Assembly (NCBI GenBank): GCA_011800805.1
Contig: MPNW01000282.1
Location: 26,907 to 90,906 of the forward strand
Direction of reading: 5' to 3'
DNA length: 64,000 bases
Origin: Hirudo medicinalis
Lineage: Eukaryota; Annelida; Clitellata; Hirudinida; Hirudinidae
In this document: positions 13,695 through 33,745 of the stretch, one piece after another
Layout: each line of letters begins with the position of its first letter
Position numbering within the stretch: position 1 is the first letter of the stretch
Translations under genes and position numbers: made by a program
Notes under the pieces: model-generated
Told to the model about the DNA's origin: nothing
The model's input: the letters and a program-made list of their open reading frames with translations, nothing else
The model's database searches: none

Positions 13695-15319
13695 TCACAC
13701 TGTGCTGTCTGCAGTCATCAACTTGTCTCTGAGTTGGGAGTTTATCTTGATGGCAGAATTAAACTTGGAGAGACTTTTGGAGAGAAATTTCCAAATGATG
13801 GAGTTTGTCTGACCTGGAGCCTCCAGCATCACCATGTGACCACTGTCTTCCACAAAAACTAATTCAGATCCATGGATTGTCTGAAGATTCAGAATTATGG
13901 TAAACCCAATTAATTGAGCCACGAGAGGTAATTATTAAGACAAATTATTTATGTAAAATAGCGGAAAAGTAAACCGATCGAAATGAACAAATTATTTGGG
14001 CTAATGCAGGAGATTATTATAATTCTTACTTTAAATAATTCAATCTATCAGCTTCCATTAAAATCTAACATTTTCCATGAGAAGGGCATCAGAGGAAGGT
14101 ATGAGTCTGTCTCGTTTTCCATGGATGAGAAGTGTCGGGCACGTGATCCAAGAATAATAGTCCATCCCACCAGCATCCCACTTCTGACCTTTGAAGGTGT
14201 TTTTGAGAACGTACATTGGACAACCGACGGCAGCTTTTTGACATGCATTCAGTTTGTCTGGCCTCTCAAATGACCGGCTAAATAAAATGAATTCACAAAG
14301 CAAATGTACACATTTACAAAGGTAAAAGGTTAAAAACGTCCATTCCTGACTTGACAAATGAAATATACAATTATTGAAAGAATAACTTAGGATAATGACT
14401 ATTAATATTCCCAGATGTTAAGGAAAGCCATTGTTTGTACCTCAAAAACCCTCGAAAAATGCAAGGCCTGAGAAAATTGAGGATACACATCGGGAGACAA
14501 AAAATGCCCCCTTGAGGACCAAGTGGGAATGGTCCACCACCACTGACCATGATCAGACTGTGCACCAAGTTCGACCGAGACCTTGTCACGACAGCTGCAA
14601 AACTGCTCCTGAGCACGAATATTCATTTTGCAGAAACATATCTTTAAGTGTTGTTATTAGTTAATTTTCAGCAATATCACAAACCCATACGAGTGACCAG
14701 CCAGAACATTCATGGGCATGCTGTATTTATCAAAGACTGCCAGAACATCACTTGACATTTCATCAAAATGGTAGGCACCGCTTTCCAAAGGAGCGCAACT
14801 CAAGCCGTGGCCGATAAAATCCATGGCAACAATAGTAAAACCAAGGTTGTTGAAAAATAATATTTGCGGAGACCAGACTTTAAACTCTCCTCCAACCCCA
14901 TGAAGAAAAAATATGGCTGTCTGCTTTATAATATCCTCATGCAATGAACCATCTTGTGCTGTTATTCTCAAATAACTTTTTCTGGTCATTTCAGGAGATG
15001 GATCAGCAGCAAAATTTATGGAATAGTGAAGGGGAATGTCCACATTTGTTTTCATTTTATTCCTCTTTCTAGATGTTTCTTGATAGCAACCAGTTGCTGA
15101 AGAGTCAATTTTTACTGAGCCTGGAATGTAGCAGATCCTAAGATTCCTACCTGGTCTTATCTCAACCACCTGACAAAATTCATCCAATTGAGAGCAACAT
15201 CCTGACAAATTTATGCTTTTATCTATTTCTGATGATTTTGTCGCGCTCGAATGTTGAAGCTCTGCTGTGCTTGAAGCAAAAGATTCATTGAAAGTTACTT
15301 CGCTTACACTTTCATCCAT
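13695..15319 (-). CDS. ABHD8: Alpha/beta hydrolase ABHD8-like protein, 4 exons, complete
   Basis: Exons on the minus strand: 15319-14685, 14608-14441, 14277-14070, 13880-13695; 1197 nt, 398 residues (human ABHD8 is about 440). The first ~155 residues are Ser/Thr-rich and include CQVVEIRPGRNLRICYIPG, a stretch typical of the ABHD8 N-terminus. The hydrolase core follows: oxyanion region FFLHGVGG, nucleophile elbow GHSYG (split by intron 1 at the glycine codon), acid residue in HGKRDRLIP, and histidine in EDSGHMVMLE. The complete Ser-Asp-His triad suggests an active serine hydrolase. The substrate is unknown for the family, though mammalian ABHD8 has been linked to inflammasome regulation. No signal peptide or membrane helix is seen. 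The gene is divergent from ERCC8, with 396 bp between starts. Confidence 0.93.
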
Positions 15320-15715
15320 TACTGCACTATAACTAACTGCAGTTAATAACTTCTTTGTTATATCGAATTTTGACTAGCAACTTCATAATTAAATTAACAA
15401 TGTTAAAGCAGCTCTTACTTTACATTGCAACCTTTAAATTGTTAAGTACAAATGTACGAAACTTAATGCCGAATACAACCGGTCTATTTGCTAAAACACG
15501 ATTTTTCAAAATTGGCTGCTATGAAGATTGGTTTCGATATATATTTATTGCAGTTTATCTTAAACAAAATTAATATTGTCAGAAGACATGTTATTTAAAA
15601 TGTTGATATCAAGAAATATTTGTTAAATACAATTTTCACTTTTAGCCATTTGTTTACTATAGTGTAATGTTGTTGTTAAAGAAAAGTTAACTACAATTTT
15701 AATATTGAGTTTTAA
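15320..15715. promoter_or_regulatory. Compact bidirectional promoter region of ABHD8 and ERCC8
   Basis: Only 396 bp separate the two outward-facing start codons, the tightest divergent pair in the window. AT-rich; no TATA box at a clear position in either direction, as is common for housekeeping bidirectional promoters. Confidence 0.5.
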
Positions 15716-17457
15716 ATGCTGCCCTTGATATTCTCTAGAGAAATTGGTTTAACTTCTTCGAGTTCTTTTAATGAATTCGTTCGAAAATCCCGCACCAAGA
15801 ATTTAGAACTTAGCCAAAATATAGATTTTGAACCAATTCACCCGTCAACTATTAATTCTTGTGACTTAGACTTTAATGAAGAGAGATAGTTAGTTTGTAT
15901 TATTTATCAGTTGTTGTCACGAATTTATGTTTCTTTTTTTAAAGCCTATTATCTGGGAGCGGAAAGGGTACAATTGCAATCCATGATTTACATTTACTGT
16001 CAAGTAGTCATCAACACACGTTCAAAACGGTGAGCAATATAGGCCTAACACACAAACAAAGGCACAGCCATGCAGTCAGCAGAGTTCAATGGTACCCACA
16101 AGATACAGGTGTTTTCACATCAAGTGGGATGGACAAGTTTATCAAGATATGGGACACCAATGAATCTTGTGTAGGTGCATAGACTGTGCTTCTTTTGATG
16201 TTTAGATTGTCATGCAGAGGAATAATGAGTCTTTGCACTTGAAGGTTGTTTCAGAATTCAGTTTCTTGGACCAAGTGCACTGCCACAAAATGTCCAAGTC
16301 TCTTTTGCTCATAGCCATTGCTTGTGAGAATGACAAAATCCAGTTGCTAGATCTCAAATCTAATTCTTCAACTCACAAATTGACTGGACATTACAAAAAA
16401 GCAGTAATGGATGTCTGCTGGTCCCCCCAAAATGATTATCATCTCATATCAGCAGGGTTGCTAAATCGTTTGATTTTCTTTTTTTTTTTTAATTTGTATT
16501 TTGAATGAATGTATTTTTTATGCAAATCTAGGAAAGATGGAAAGGTGATTTTATGGGATATCAGGAAAGCCAAAAGTTGTTGCTTCATGTTCGACAGGCA
16601 TAACGCCCAAACTTCGGCAAACCCAGCATCTGGTAAGTAAATCAATATTCCAAATATCTGGTACTTAGTTCGAAAAATTGTTTATGGATGTCTTGATAAT
16701 TGGAAAAATGCTTCAAACAAGGCAAATCTATCAGAAGACCTTTTGTAACAAATTATCACTTCTTCTGTTCAGCGAACACTGCTCACGACGGTGCGGTGAA
16801 CGGACTCTCCGTTTTGCCAGATGGCAATCACTTTTTGAGTTTCGGCACAGATAATTGCGTCAGGCTCTGGAATGTTAAAACCGGAAGGAACGTCCTTTGC
16901 AATTACGGAAAAGTCGGCAACTCGTCCAAGATGAATCTCACCATCGCTTGCACGGAATCATTTGCCTTCATTCCGTCGGACAAGAACATTTTCATACTCG
17001 ACATTTTCGGAGGCTTGTCTGAATATTGTTCATTTTTTGTTTTAGTTTTAAGCGAAGTTTGTTTTGTTAAGTTTTTGCACGAGGAAACGTCTTGTTAACC
17101 GTATTTTTAATTGTGATAGCTTTGACATGCATTATTGCATCGTATTATATTAATAAATAAATGATTTTACATCACTAATTTTTTTAATTACATCACTAAT
17201 TTTATTAATTACTCTATTTAATTTTGTAAGGTTGCCAGGTGAAGACCCTAAGAGGTCATTTGGATCATGTCAATTGCTGCGTCTACAAATCCGAATCGCA
17301 AGAGCTTATATCGAGTTCAAAAGACAGAAGTATTCTTCATTGGTCCAACAAAGGTGGTTATTCTTATAAAGATTTAATTGAAGCAGAAGGACCAAAACCT
17401 CCCAATATTCCCACAAACCCATTATTGATGGATAATTGGAGTGACGAGGAAGCATGA
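15716..17457 (+). CDS. ERCC8: CSA/ERCC8 WD40 protein of transcription-coupled repair, 6 exons, complete
   Basis: Exons: 15716-15888, 15945-16174, 16255-16456, 16532-16632, 16773-17012, 17231-17457; 1173 nt, 390 residues (human CSA is 396). It aligns end to end with human CSA: leader (IHPSTINSCDLD), ERYLLSGS, QWYPQDTGVFTSSGMDKFIKIWDTN, CWSPQNDY, ANTAHDGAVNGL, GTDNCVRLWN, NYGKV, and a C-terminal DNWSDEE tail. These are the blades of a seven-bladed WD40 propeller. CSA is the substrate receptor of the CUL4-DDB1 ubiquitin ligase, which with CSB acts on stalled RNA polymerase II. The junction between exons 2 and 3 was chosen because the alternative needs a 35-nt intron. Intron 5 appears to use a GC donor (GGAG then GCTTGT), which gives an insertion-free alignment across the junction. 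Confidence 0.95.
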
Positions 17458-18497
17458 TCGACATTTCACGAGAAATACGCAATGATTATTAGTGATCCTT
17501 CTCACCACATCATCGGCGATAAGTTTCAATGGTTTTAACCAACCCTCACATCAACGTTAGCGATTGGAGACCAAAAAGGAGAGACATTTTACTTTCTAAC
17601 CATAGTTACGGCGATCCATTTGCTCATTTTGTGACGTTTGTATTCTTTTGAACAATTATGAAGACCATTTTTGTTGCCGACGTAACGCTAAGTTCGTGAA
17701 TCGAGTGGGGGACCTAACTGCTGACGAAGTAGATACTGCTGGGATACCAAACCGGATTAAATTAGAATTTTTTCGATACTGGATTGTTGCGTTTTTACGA
17801 AACTTTTTACTTTTTAGTTTTTATGAAACTTTTTAGCTGCTGCTAACCCATCATCGCTTAGCTCCCCCTAAAATAATATTACATGGCCTCAGAAGGCGAC
17901 TGAGCTGATGAAGAGGAATCAAACGAGTCAGAGACAGGTGGCTAATTAGTTAATTCATTAACAGGAAGCAGAACAGACCGCCACACGTTAGTTAAGCTGG
18001 GAAATTGAAAAGGAAACGAGCCCCTACAAAGGTTTCAAAAATCGAACCAAGTAACGAATCTTAACACAAAATCCAGTGAATTAAATGCTTAAGTCGTCGG
18101 CCCAACCGGAGTCAAACAAGCGCTTAGCAGTTGATCGCACGGAAGAGCACAAAAGCATAGAACGGACAACCGTTTCAGCTAAGAAATGACCGATGAATCT
18201 ACTTCCGAGAAACTATAAATGAACGCGAAACATGCTCTCATCAAAAGACGAGAGCCGAGTGCGCGCCTTTCCTTGCCCGGACGACAGACGAAGGCTGCAT
18301 ATCAGAAAGCTGGGGTGAAATAAAAGAGAAAACGTGAGGAGTCGCGTGGACCCTGGGTTCGATTGAACTTAGATGTAATAATCACAGTAACTCGGTACTA
18401 ACAACTCTCACCAACTCATCCGACAACCGTTGTAACAGCATATCTGACGTAACAAAAAAGCCACAAACGGAAGATTCAACAACGACTTCGGACAGAG
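17458..18497. other. Convergent 3' region of ERCC8 and the MMP gene
   Basis: About 1 kb between two facing stop codons. A more GC-balanced stretch near 17880-18360 probably belongs to the MMP 3' UTR. No ORF with family resemblance, RNA gene or repeat was seen. Confidence 0.4.
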
Positions 18498-25499
<7,002 letters not shown>

Positions 25500-25553
25500 C
25501 TGCGTTTTCTTTTCTGTCACTGGAGGAAAATTAGAAACCAATTTGCACGACAA

Positions 25554-28417
25554 ACTAGGTGAATGCGAGAATTAATAAAGATTTTAATGCAAATATCGCC
25601 TAACGACAACCAATGAACGTGAATCGGGCAAGAAAGAAGATTTCATGAGATGCGTGTTCAACCGAGACAACAAAGAACGTCCAACGTTATATCGACGTGA
25701 AAAGATCGATGATCGGAAAAAGTAATTCGTCACTGGGGCTTCCCCCACAACCTGCTACAATTCATCGCCTCAGCACAAGAAACGTGTCGAAGGATTGCAC
25801 TCGAAAACATTTTCAGTAGGTCACCAGTTTCTCTCATTGCTTCATCCAGAAATTGGATCCCGGGGTTAAAGACTGGCTTTCGTCGACCTCAAGGGATTTG
25901 ATTTATAAATGGCTTGCCTCGGGCGACCATTTACGATGGGTGCAGGGGCTCGGGTTGTTTTCATTTAATATTTTGTGTCCATTACCTTGCATCTCTTTTG
26001 ATTTATTCCACTGCAGAGGAAGAAGATAAACTCGGGGTTTTGGGACTGAATTAGTTACTGGATCGCCATGTTTTATTGCGGTGGCGTGTTCGCGTATCGA
26101 TCAAGTATGGAACCGTTTATTGTTGTCTTTCTCATCGATAATTACTACCTTCTTTGTTCTCGAAAAGGCGTTCAAGTCTCATGTCCAACTCATCGGTACT
26201 GCGCTATGGTGAATCACAATGGTCGAGAGGCAGATTGTTAAGTTGCTATCAATGAATGGCCTCTTTATGTAAACGCCACGCGGGAAATATTTTATGTAAC
26301 TCCATTCATCTTTTAAGAGCACAGTAAAATGGTCGATTTTATTATTCAGATTTGAAAAGTTTTTCAGTCGTTTTTAGAAAGCGTTTTGATATATTCTTCA
26401 AAATTCGACATAATCATAAAATCATAAAAATAATGCTTATGTCATTTTTATATCATTATAGCATCCATTATCTGAAATCCATTAAGGCTTTTTCTCAGCA
26501 CTGTTAAAGATAAACATGGTTTGAATAAGACAAATGACTGGCATCATTAACAAAAAAATCTGATTAAAACATCTCTTGGGAAACATGCATATAGGCATCA
26601 CAGATCAACTTATTTATCTATTTGCCAAATTTTATTTAAGACATGCAAACACTGACAAAGTTGAAATCAAGAATTTAATTTAAGGCACTAACCTGATCTG
26701 TGTGAGTATCCTCAACCCTTTTGAGAGGCAACTGAATGATAAAAGTTCACAATTTCAATAAATTGATTTAAAAATTCAACTTTTTTCAAATGATGTTTTA
26801 CAAAATAATTGACACATTTTAGAGCATTAAATTTTGTAATTCCAGTGACATTCAAGCACAATAATGTTTACTTAATCGATGAGCATATCTGTGATTGAGT
26901 TTACTAATAAAATGTGAATTGTATTTGTAAAATGTAATAATTCTCTTACTTAATTTCGTTGGTCTGTATCACCCTGCCCTGCGAATCCTTACTACATTAG
27001 TCTAGTAGCCGGAGTGAAGTCCAACTTCTGGATAAGCGAGACGCAAATAATATTTAAAATACCCTTTAAAAAAACTTTTAGCAATTACCCGCCAAATTAA
27101 TTCAATAATTAAATGTTATTTCAAGATAGACAACGGAAGTATGTCTCTCGATCCAAAACAAGCACCGATGTTCGTATCATCAAGCTGCTAAGTGAAAGCT
27201 TACAAGTAGGAATTGTCTCAAACCGCAGACAATTTCTTTAATTTTGAACAATTTTAATTATCATATCACAAATTTGCATTTATTTTTTGAGTAAATTTAT
27301 AATAAAATTGTTTGAGGAAATTTAATTTCTAGTTGCAATTAAGTTTTTAGTACTTAGGTTACGTTTTATTCCTGGATTCCTCAGGTGATTGCTCACTCCT
27401 GTTTACAATATTGGAGAGTAGATCTTCCAATGTAGAAGAGTGTCGTTCTTCTGTAATTAGGTTCCAATTCTAATTTCAACTTCCACGTGTAAAGAAGTTA
27501 AATAAAATCAAACATTGAACCATTAAATTATAATTTTTCCTTCAAGTGTAATATATAATAGGTACCATAACGAATCATTAGTTTTTTTTTAAGCTTAAGC
27601 GTTTATTTGGATTGCTCCTAAAATAACAACGAACAAAGAATAGTAAGAAAAAAATCGCAAAAGCCAAAAACGAAAATTTGCCGAATATCAAGCATTGTCA
27701 ATCCCATTTTTTTGTCAAATCTGCGCACTAAAATACTTCGCTTTCAAACTTCACTAAGGCCAATGAACCACAGAAAACTTGGCTTGTGCTTTTCCACCAA
27801 TGACGTCGTATCAACTTTTTGCAGGGGGAATGGCATACCATCGCACTTCATCCGATGACCTATGACCTTTACATGCTTTTCACCAAGAGTCAGGGGAAAC
27901 AGACATCGGCCAATTACCCCCCTACGTCCGTTTTCCATCAATAAACTAATCACATGAACATGCCGAAACAAATGTTGTCTGAATGACTTTTTGATATTGG
28001 TGACCGTCAGAAATGGTGTTTGAGATATTTCATTAAAATTGCAAAATGCAGCGAACGATAACCACTTTGTTCTTTTTATTGGGACTGCAAATTCTTCCCT
28101 TCAACCAAGTTCAAACGAAGCATGAAATGAACCCAATTTCAAGTGGCTCCTGTATTACTTTGAATACTCATGGACGAATCAGATACGCTTGCAATATTTT
28201 CTAAGTTTTTAAATAGAGATTTAGGTTATTTTTTTTATCCACTTAATGTAACATTTTACTTTAAAATCTGAAAAAAAATGAAAATACCGAAAATACTCTT
28301 AAAGATAAAAAGCCATTAATATTTCGACCTGAAAATTGAAAAGACAAAGAATTCTTCGCCTTATGGTATAGATGGAGCACGATCGATTGTAAAGGTGGGT
28401 TACCGAGCAGTAGTGGG
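25554..28417. promoter_or_regulatory. Divergent intergenic region between MMP and MGAT5
   Basis: A 2.9-kb stretch with outward-facing starts, the longest divergent spacer in the cluster. The part next to MMP (about 25000-26300) is less AT-rich and contains GGCCCTATATAAATG near 25083, a possible TATA box on the plus strand within MMP intron 1. No exon of either gene was recognised here. Confidence 0.35.
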
Positions 28418-31400
28418 ATGTTTCGGAACGTGCCCTTAAGAATAAGAAGGGACATAAGTTATAAAGTCATCACCTTAATTGCACTTGTGATTTGCGCACT
28501 TCATTTGATTACTCTCTCGCCATATTTTGATGATGAGGGTGAGGATAGTTCGATCCAGGAGGGAATCCCAGCCACAGGTACGTTTATTGAAGAACCGATT
28601 GTCTTCAGTCGTTATGAACGTTCCATAAGCTATTTTATAAATATAATGATATACATGTATTTCATAAATATAATGATTTAGTTTACTGTGTGTTAATATA
28701 AAATTTAAAGGACACAAAGAATCATTTTTATGAGAAATTATTTGCAGAGCTTATTGAAATTTGGACTTAAGAAGTTAAGCATAATTTTATTTTAAATGAC
28801 CCAGTTGCAGGGACGTTATTAAGCTTTTCCCAGGAGGGGGCCCAGGGGTGCAAACACTTGTACAGCTTGAGGATATGACCTTTTTTTTGCTTCTAGCCAA
28901 ATGTCAGGTGGGCAACAGGATTCAGGTTGGCGTTGCCCCCATCCAAATGACATCCCTACCAAATTGTAGCTATAAAAAGAGTGCATAATTATGTAAAGGC
29001 AGAAAATGGCTCACTTTGAAATTTACTCTTTACCAAAACATATGAATTTCTGTGCAGTGATTGGTTAAAGCTTGTTTTAACATCTCTTGGTTCAATAAGA
29101 CAAAATCTTAAAAAATATAAAGGGTTTTTTTTTTATATTAATCATAAAGTTGGTTTTTATGATGTTAAACTGCAAACATATTGAAAAACTTTATTTTGAA
29201 AAAAGTACTCATTCATAAATTTTGGTTCAGAAAGATCTTAGAATAGGTTTAATTAAGTAATTTAATTTCAACTTGGCTTTCCATTTTATGTTTGAAGTGT
29301 AAAACTTACATTTGGAAACAGGTGATTTCCAGTGGTTTATGAGGAATGCACCAGTGTCAGTTCCAATCGAAGATGCCGACAGTCTTAGCCTCAACTATGT
29401 ATCGCTTTCGCGGCCACAAAAGGAAAATGAGCGTTTTTTCAACAATTTGTTTAATAGTCATCATTTTTGGTGGATATCAGCAAGAGTTCAAAAACTGTGG
29501 CCAGAATTTGAGCAATTTGCAGCTGAATTCAAAGGAAATTGTTCAAACTCACCTAAACTTAAAGTATGCGTTTTTAAATTTTAAGCAATACCATTTTGTT
29601 GTCAAACTATTTGATTAATACCGATCGCGAAACCTAATTTTTGTTTATCGACGTCAACAGATTTTAATGCTACCCGGGGTTTTGGCGTTCACGAATTTTG
29701 CATCTCGAGAAGCGATCAAAAGAGGAGGACCGCTCGGCGAACTCGCCCAATGGGCCGATTTGATTGCCGGATGCATTTCGCTTTGTCACTACATCAACAT
29801 CGAGATAAACTTCAAGTTGGCCGATGACTTGTGAGGACGACTTGGCTTTGTGAATAATATTTGTCGACTCAGATTCAAAATTTCAAGCTCACATCTGGTT
29901 CTCAATGGCTGTTGGTTTTTCAAGACCTTTTTGAACTGCTTGGCAATATAATTACATGCTTCCCATAATTATATAAGCATGTGATAGTGGTTTAATTGAG
30001 CATAATTATGGGCATTATTATTTAAATATGGTCTGGACTCACTCCCTTAGGACCGACCCTCGAGCCGACGGCATTTTACTTTTCTGTTGATATTTAACGT
30101 GCATATTTACTTGTTCGGCTCAATAAAAAATAAAATAAAAAAAAATTTTTATTAGTTGACTATGAAACTTCAAAATTGAAGTTCTGGTATAAGTGGCTAA
30201 ATTATCTCGTTACAGTCTAATAAGGGCAGCTGTTGACAAGGAAAACTCGAGCGGATGTACAAACAATAACATCGATTTGATCTTCACCGACATCACAGGC
30301 ATTAAAAGTTTATCTCCCCTTGTTGTCAGACTTTATAAGTCGGTGAACTGTTCTCCTAAATATGTAGTATATTTTCAAATAATACGTGCTGACTGTATTT
30401 CAGTTGATTAAGTCATTTTAAAAAATGGATTAATGAGATGTAACTCATTTTCCACAAGCCTTTACATGTTGGTTTAATGGAAATTACCTTTCAGGAATAA
30501 ATTTAGAATCTCGACGTCTTCGGAACTGAGGCAGCATTCAACGACCCGGAATATTCGGAAGAACACAAGATCGCCGACCGAAGATGGGGCCTGCTCGACC
30601 TCGGCCTTAAACAATTTTACACCTTGTTTCGTTAGTGGTGCACTCGATTGTTTCTGTTCTCATTGGAAAAATTATTTTACCCGTTATTATTTATTTATTA
30701 TTGTTACTTGCTTTTGGCATCTTGATAATAATTATCTTTATAATTTTATTAAGTGAAGTGCATTGTACGATTCATTGTGAAATCATTTTAGCCCACACTC
30801 CCGACAATTCGTTCCTGGGCTTCGTCATTTCTTCGTCAAACTTCATCGACCGTCCGAAGCAAAACTACACCTTAATTATTGGCAAAGAAGCTTCCTATTT
30901 AAAGGTTGAAGAATCACTAGCTAATAAATTTCCAAGAATGTCGTCGTGAATCGCATTTGATCGCATTCGCCGAATAATCGATTGTCGTTCGATTGTGCCA
31001 GGGCAAAATGGACTTGCTGAAAACCATCGGAGACTTTTTCCCTCTCGCGGCCACGATCCATTCGCACGCTTCGGGTCTTCTGCCAGAAGGTTCCTTGATG
31101 CTCGGAGTCGTCGATCCTTCAGAGTACGTTACCTTGCTCTCGGAAGCGAAGGTGTTACTGACGGTTTTTTTTGTTACTTTGTCCATTGGAGCAAAATATT
31201 AAAAATATTAAACCGTTGCAATTTATCTTTTCCCGAGGTTTGTCTCGGTCTGGGAGATCCGATCGAATCGCCGAGTCCGCTGCTGAGTCTTGCGGCCGGC
31301 TGCACGTTCTTGAATCCTAAGAAGAATCAGACCCTCGACAGAAAGCCCACTCACAGAAGGGTTATTTTCAAAACATTAAAATGTGCACTACAAAATTATT

Positions 31401-32642
31401 TAACATTTTTAAATTGCTCCTTATGTCAGGTGACCAGCCAGCACGTGTTCGTGGAGAGGTACGTCCGACCCCCTCATGCGTACACCTTCGATCCGAACGA
31501 CCTGGAGGGACTGAAAGAAATTTTACAGGAGCTGTCGAAGGTCGAGCATGTTAGTAAAATAAATTATTAATGACAACATGTTACAGGTCATCACATTTAA
31601 ACAGTGCTCACCACTAATGAAGAGGTAAATTTCCAAACCAGTGAATTTCATTGTCCATTTTCTTTAAATCATTTATTATCATAATTTATCATTATCATCG
31701 CTAAAGACTGTTTATAATAATAGGAATATTTAAGTTTACTCATGTCCTTCGAATGTTATTCCATTTTAATTAATTACTAGTAAATGTTCAAACCAGGTAG
31801 AGCCCATCATGCCACGAGCGTTTACTGTACGAGGTTACCTGGATAACCTGGAAAATTCTCTCCTTGCTCAAAATTGGTGTTCCTTATTCAAAAAGGATGG
31901 CAATCATTTGCCACTAAGAACATTTCTTTCCAGAGATTCCAGTGATTGTAAGGATGTTTGCTACAGGCATGGTAAGTGTAAATGATAAGCAGCATTATTG
32001 TAATCATTTAAACTTATCACTGGATAGATAAAATTTGTAGTTGTCATTATTCTTAAATTGAAGCTCTAGTTGTAATTTAGCAAAGCCATTGCATCACATA
32101 TAATACTGACCAGGTCTTATCTGTGAGCCTGACTATTTCCCACAGTTGAACAACATATCTTTCTTTGAAAGGTACATAAAAACAGTTCTTTAAACGTAAA
32201 TGAGCTCTTAAAATCAATCCATTGTACATTCACATTCACATTTACAATCAGTCATTCTAACATTCAACCAAGCCTTGTTTGCCTGAGTGCAATTTTGTAG
32301 TATAAATAACTTTAAGTTATTTGCTGAATTATTGGAAACTATTTTAAAGAAATAGAAACAGTAGTAAATAGAAACATTATAAATGAATATGGTTTACATT
32401 GTTATAGTTCAGGACTGAGGTGTAGAAGCAACGCAATACTTAGGGATTTGTATCTCCCTGCTTACAACAAGAGGAGGAAACTGTGCCTGCTTCAGCCCAG
32501 CCGAAAGCCTCTTTTCAGTTGCGTCGGCAGCTCCCCGTCGGACTTTCGGAGGTTGTGTCCTTGCACGACCGACAATTACTGGGAAGTCGTCACCGTCGAC
32601 AAATCTAAGAAATCCAACATTGCTGCCTTTGCTCTGCCTTGA
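28418..32642 (+). CDS. MGAT5: MGAT5-like alpha-1,6-mannosylglycoprotein 6-beta-N-acetylglucosaminyltransferase, 12 exons
   Basis: Exons: 28418-28577, 29322-29563, 29661-29830, 30216-30363, 30507-30630, 30792-30904, 31002-31151, 31238-31360, 31430-31540, 31797-31971, 32114-32171, 32408-32642; 1809 nt, 602 residues (human is 741). A type II topology is seen: short basic cytosolic tail (RIRRD) then one membrane helix (VITLIALVICALHLITL). The Golgi catalytic domain aligns with human GnT-V at GGPLGELAQWADL, FGTEAAFND, FYTLFPHTPDNSFLGFV, VCLGLGDPIESPSP, GCTFLNPK and TSQHVFVERYVRPP, and ends with paired cysteines (CKDVC, LICEP, CPC). The enzyme adds beta-1,6 GlcNAc to N-glycans. The Cys-rich luminal segment before the catalytic domain in vertebrates is missing; intron 1 (744 bp) could hide it. 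The exon 9 donor could also be 31549 (three more residues). Confidence 0.92.
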
Positions 32643-33743
32643 CTGATTACTGTTATACTTTGGAGAATTTATTTTTGTTAAATATTTTAAACTATTTAAC
32701 TATTAAATAATGTTCATTCTATTTGCTGTCTTTTGCATGGTCCAAATATATTATTCAATTTTTATTGTAACTGAAAATATAGAGTATTTATAGCCTATTT
32801 TGCCACACTCACTCTTTTTGTCATCAAATCAGCAATTAAATTTGATGTTTTAAATCTGGTACATCAAAAGCATCTTAAGTTTTACCAAGATTTTTTTTCA
32901 TAAAAGTCATTATAAAAACTTTTGCTGACTTTTGGATGCAAACCTGACAACTCTCAACGCCTCATTTCCAACCCTTTTTCAAATTGGTGGTATGCAGACT
33001 TAATTGAGGAGCAGTCAATGCTAAATGTCAAAATTGAATGCTTTATTTATTATTAATTCGTGATTTGGTGTTACAAAGGTAGTCATGATCAAAGGTTTGG
33101 AAATTTCTATCATCCATGCTGATTTGATCGACTACATTAAGGTTTCCATGCCTGCTCCATTTATGCTATTTTGTATTTAATTGGCAGTGGGTCAAATCAG
33201 TAAAGAGTTTTTCCCTTTTCTCAAGGTTTGAAGATTGAGAAGCTTGAGTCTTTCTATACATGGATGTGCTGCCAAGGATGGAAATGATTTTGTGAATCGT
33301 TTTTGGATGCTTTCAATGTAATTGATTGATTACTTGTGGTGTGGATTCCGGGTTGGTGATGAATGTTCGGGAATTGGCCTGATTTATCTGCAGAATGCAA
33401 GCTTTAAAATGTCCTTGTCTTTAGAAGAAAAACATGTTCGAATTATCCATGATACTGTAGCAGCTTTAAGAGTGATGGTAGGGATCCATCATGACCCCGA
33501 GATTCCTAATCCTATCGACCTATGATGCAGAGTTTTGTTGTCTATGAAGTATTCATGAACATCTGCTTTATTTGTGTGTCCTGTCGCAAAACCTGACATT
33601 TGTACACAAATGCACTTCTTAGTCAACATTTTATTGACAACGTTTTGGTGATAGTTGGATGAAAATAATTATTATAACAAGGAAATAGCAAGAATGCATT
33701 GCAGGGCAAGACTTATCTCTAAATAATTGGTTCTTTTTATCTA
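32643..33743. other. Region between MGAT5 and the Tigger insertion
   Basis: It starts with the MGAT5 3' UTR (ATTAAA near 32702). An open stretch at 33322-33525 (ending DPEIPNPIDL) resembles no family I know and lacks clear splice partners, so I do not call it a gene. Confidence 0.3.
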
Positions 33744-33745
33744 TA

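Noticed and set aside
16171..16254. Alternative ERCC8 exon 3 start at 16206 (ATTGTCATGCAG)
   Set aside because: It would need a 35-nt intron and adds about 15 residues absent from CSA. The chosen 80-nt intron fits the alignment.
17013..17098. Read-through extension of ERCC8 exon 5
   Set aside because: It adds a hydrophobic stretch absent from CSA and no donor restores an insertion-free alignment across the junction.
29346..29618. Second open frame over MGAT5 exon 2 with a membrane-helix-like stretch (FSTICLIVIIFGGY)
   Set aside because: The other frame aligns with MGAT5 and splices in phase to exon 3. This frame would reach exon 3 out of phase, so the helix is a coincidence.
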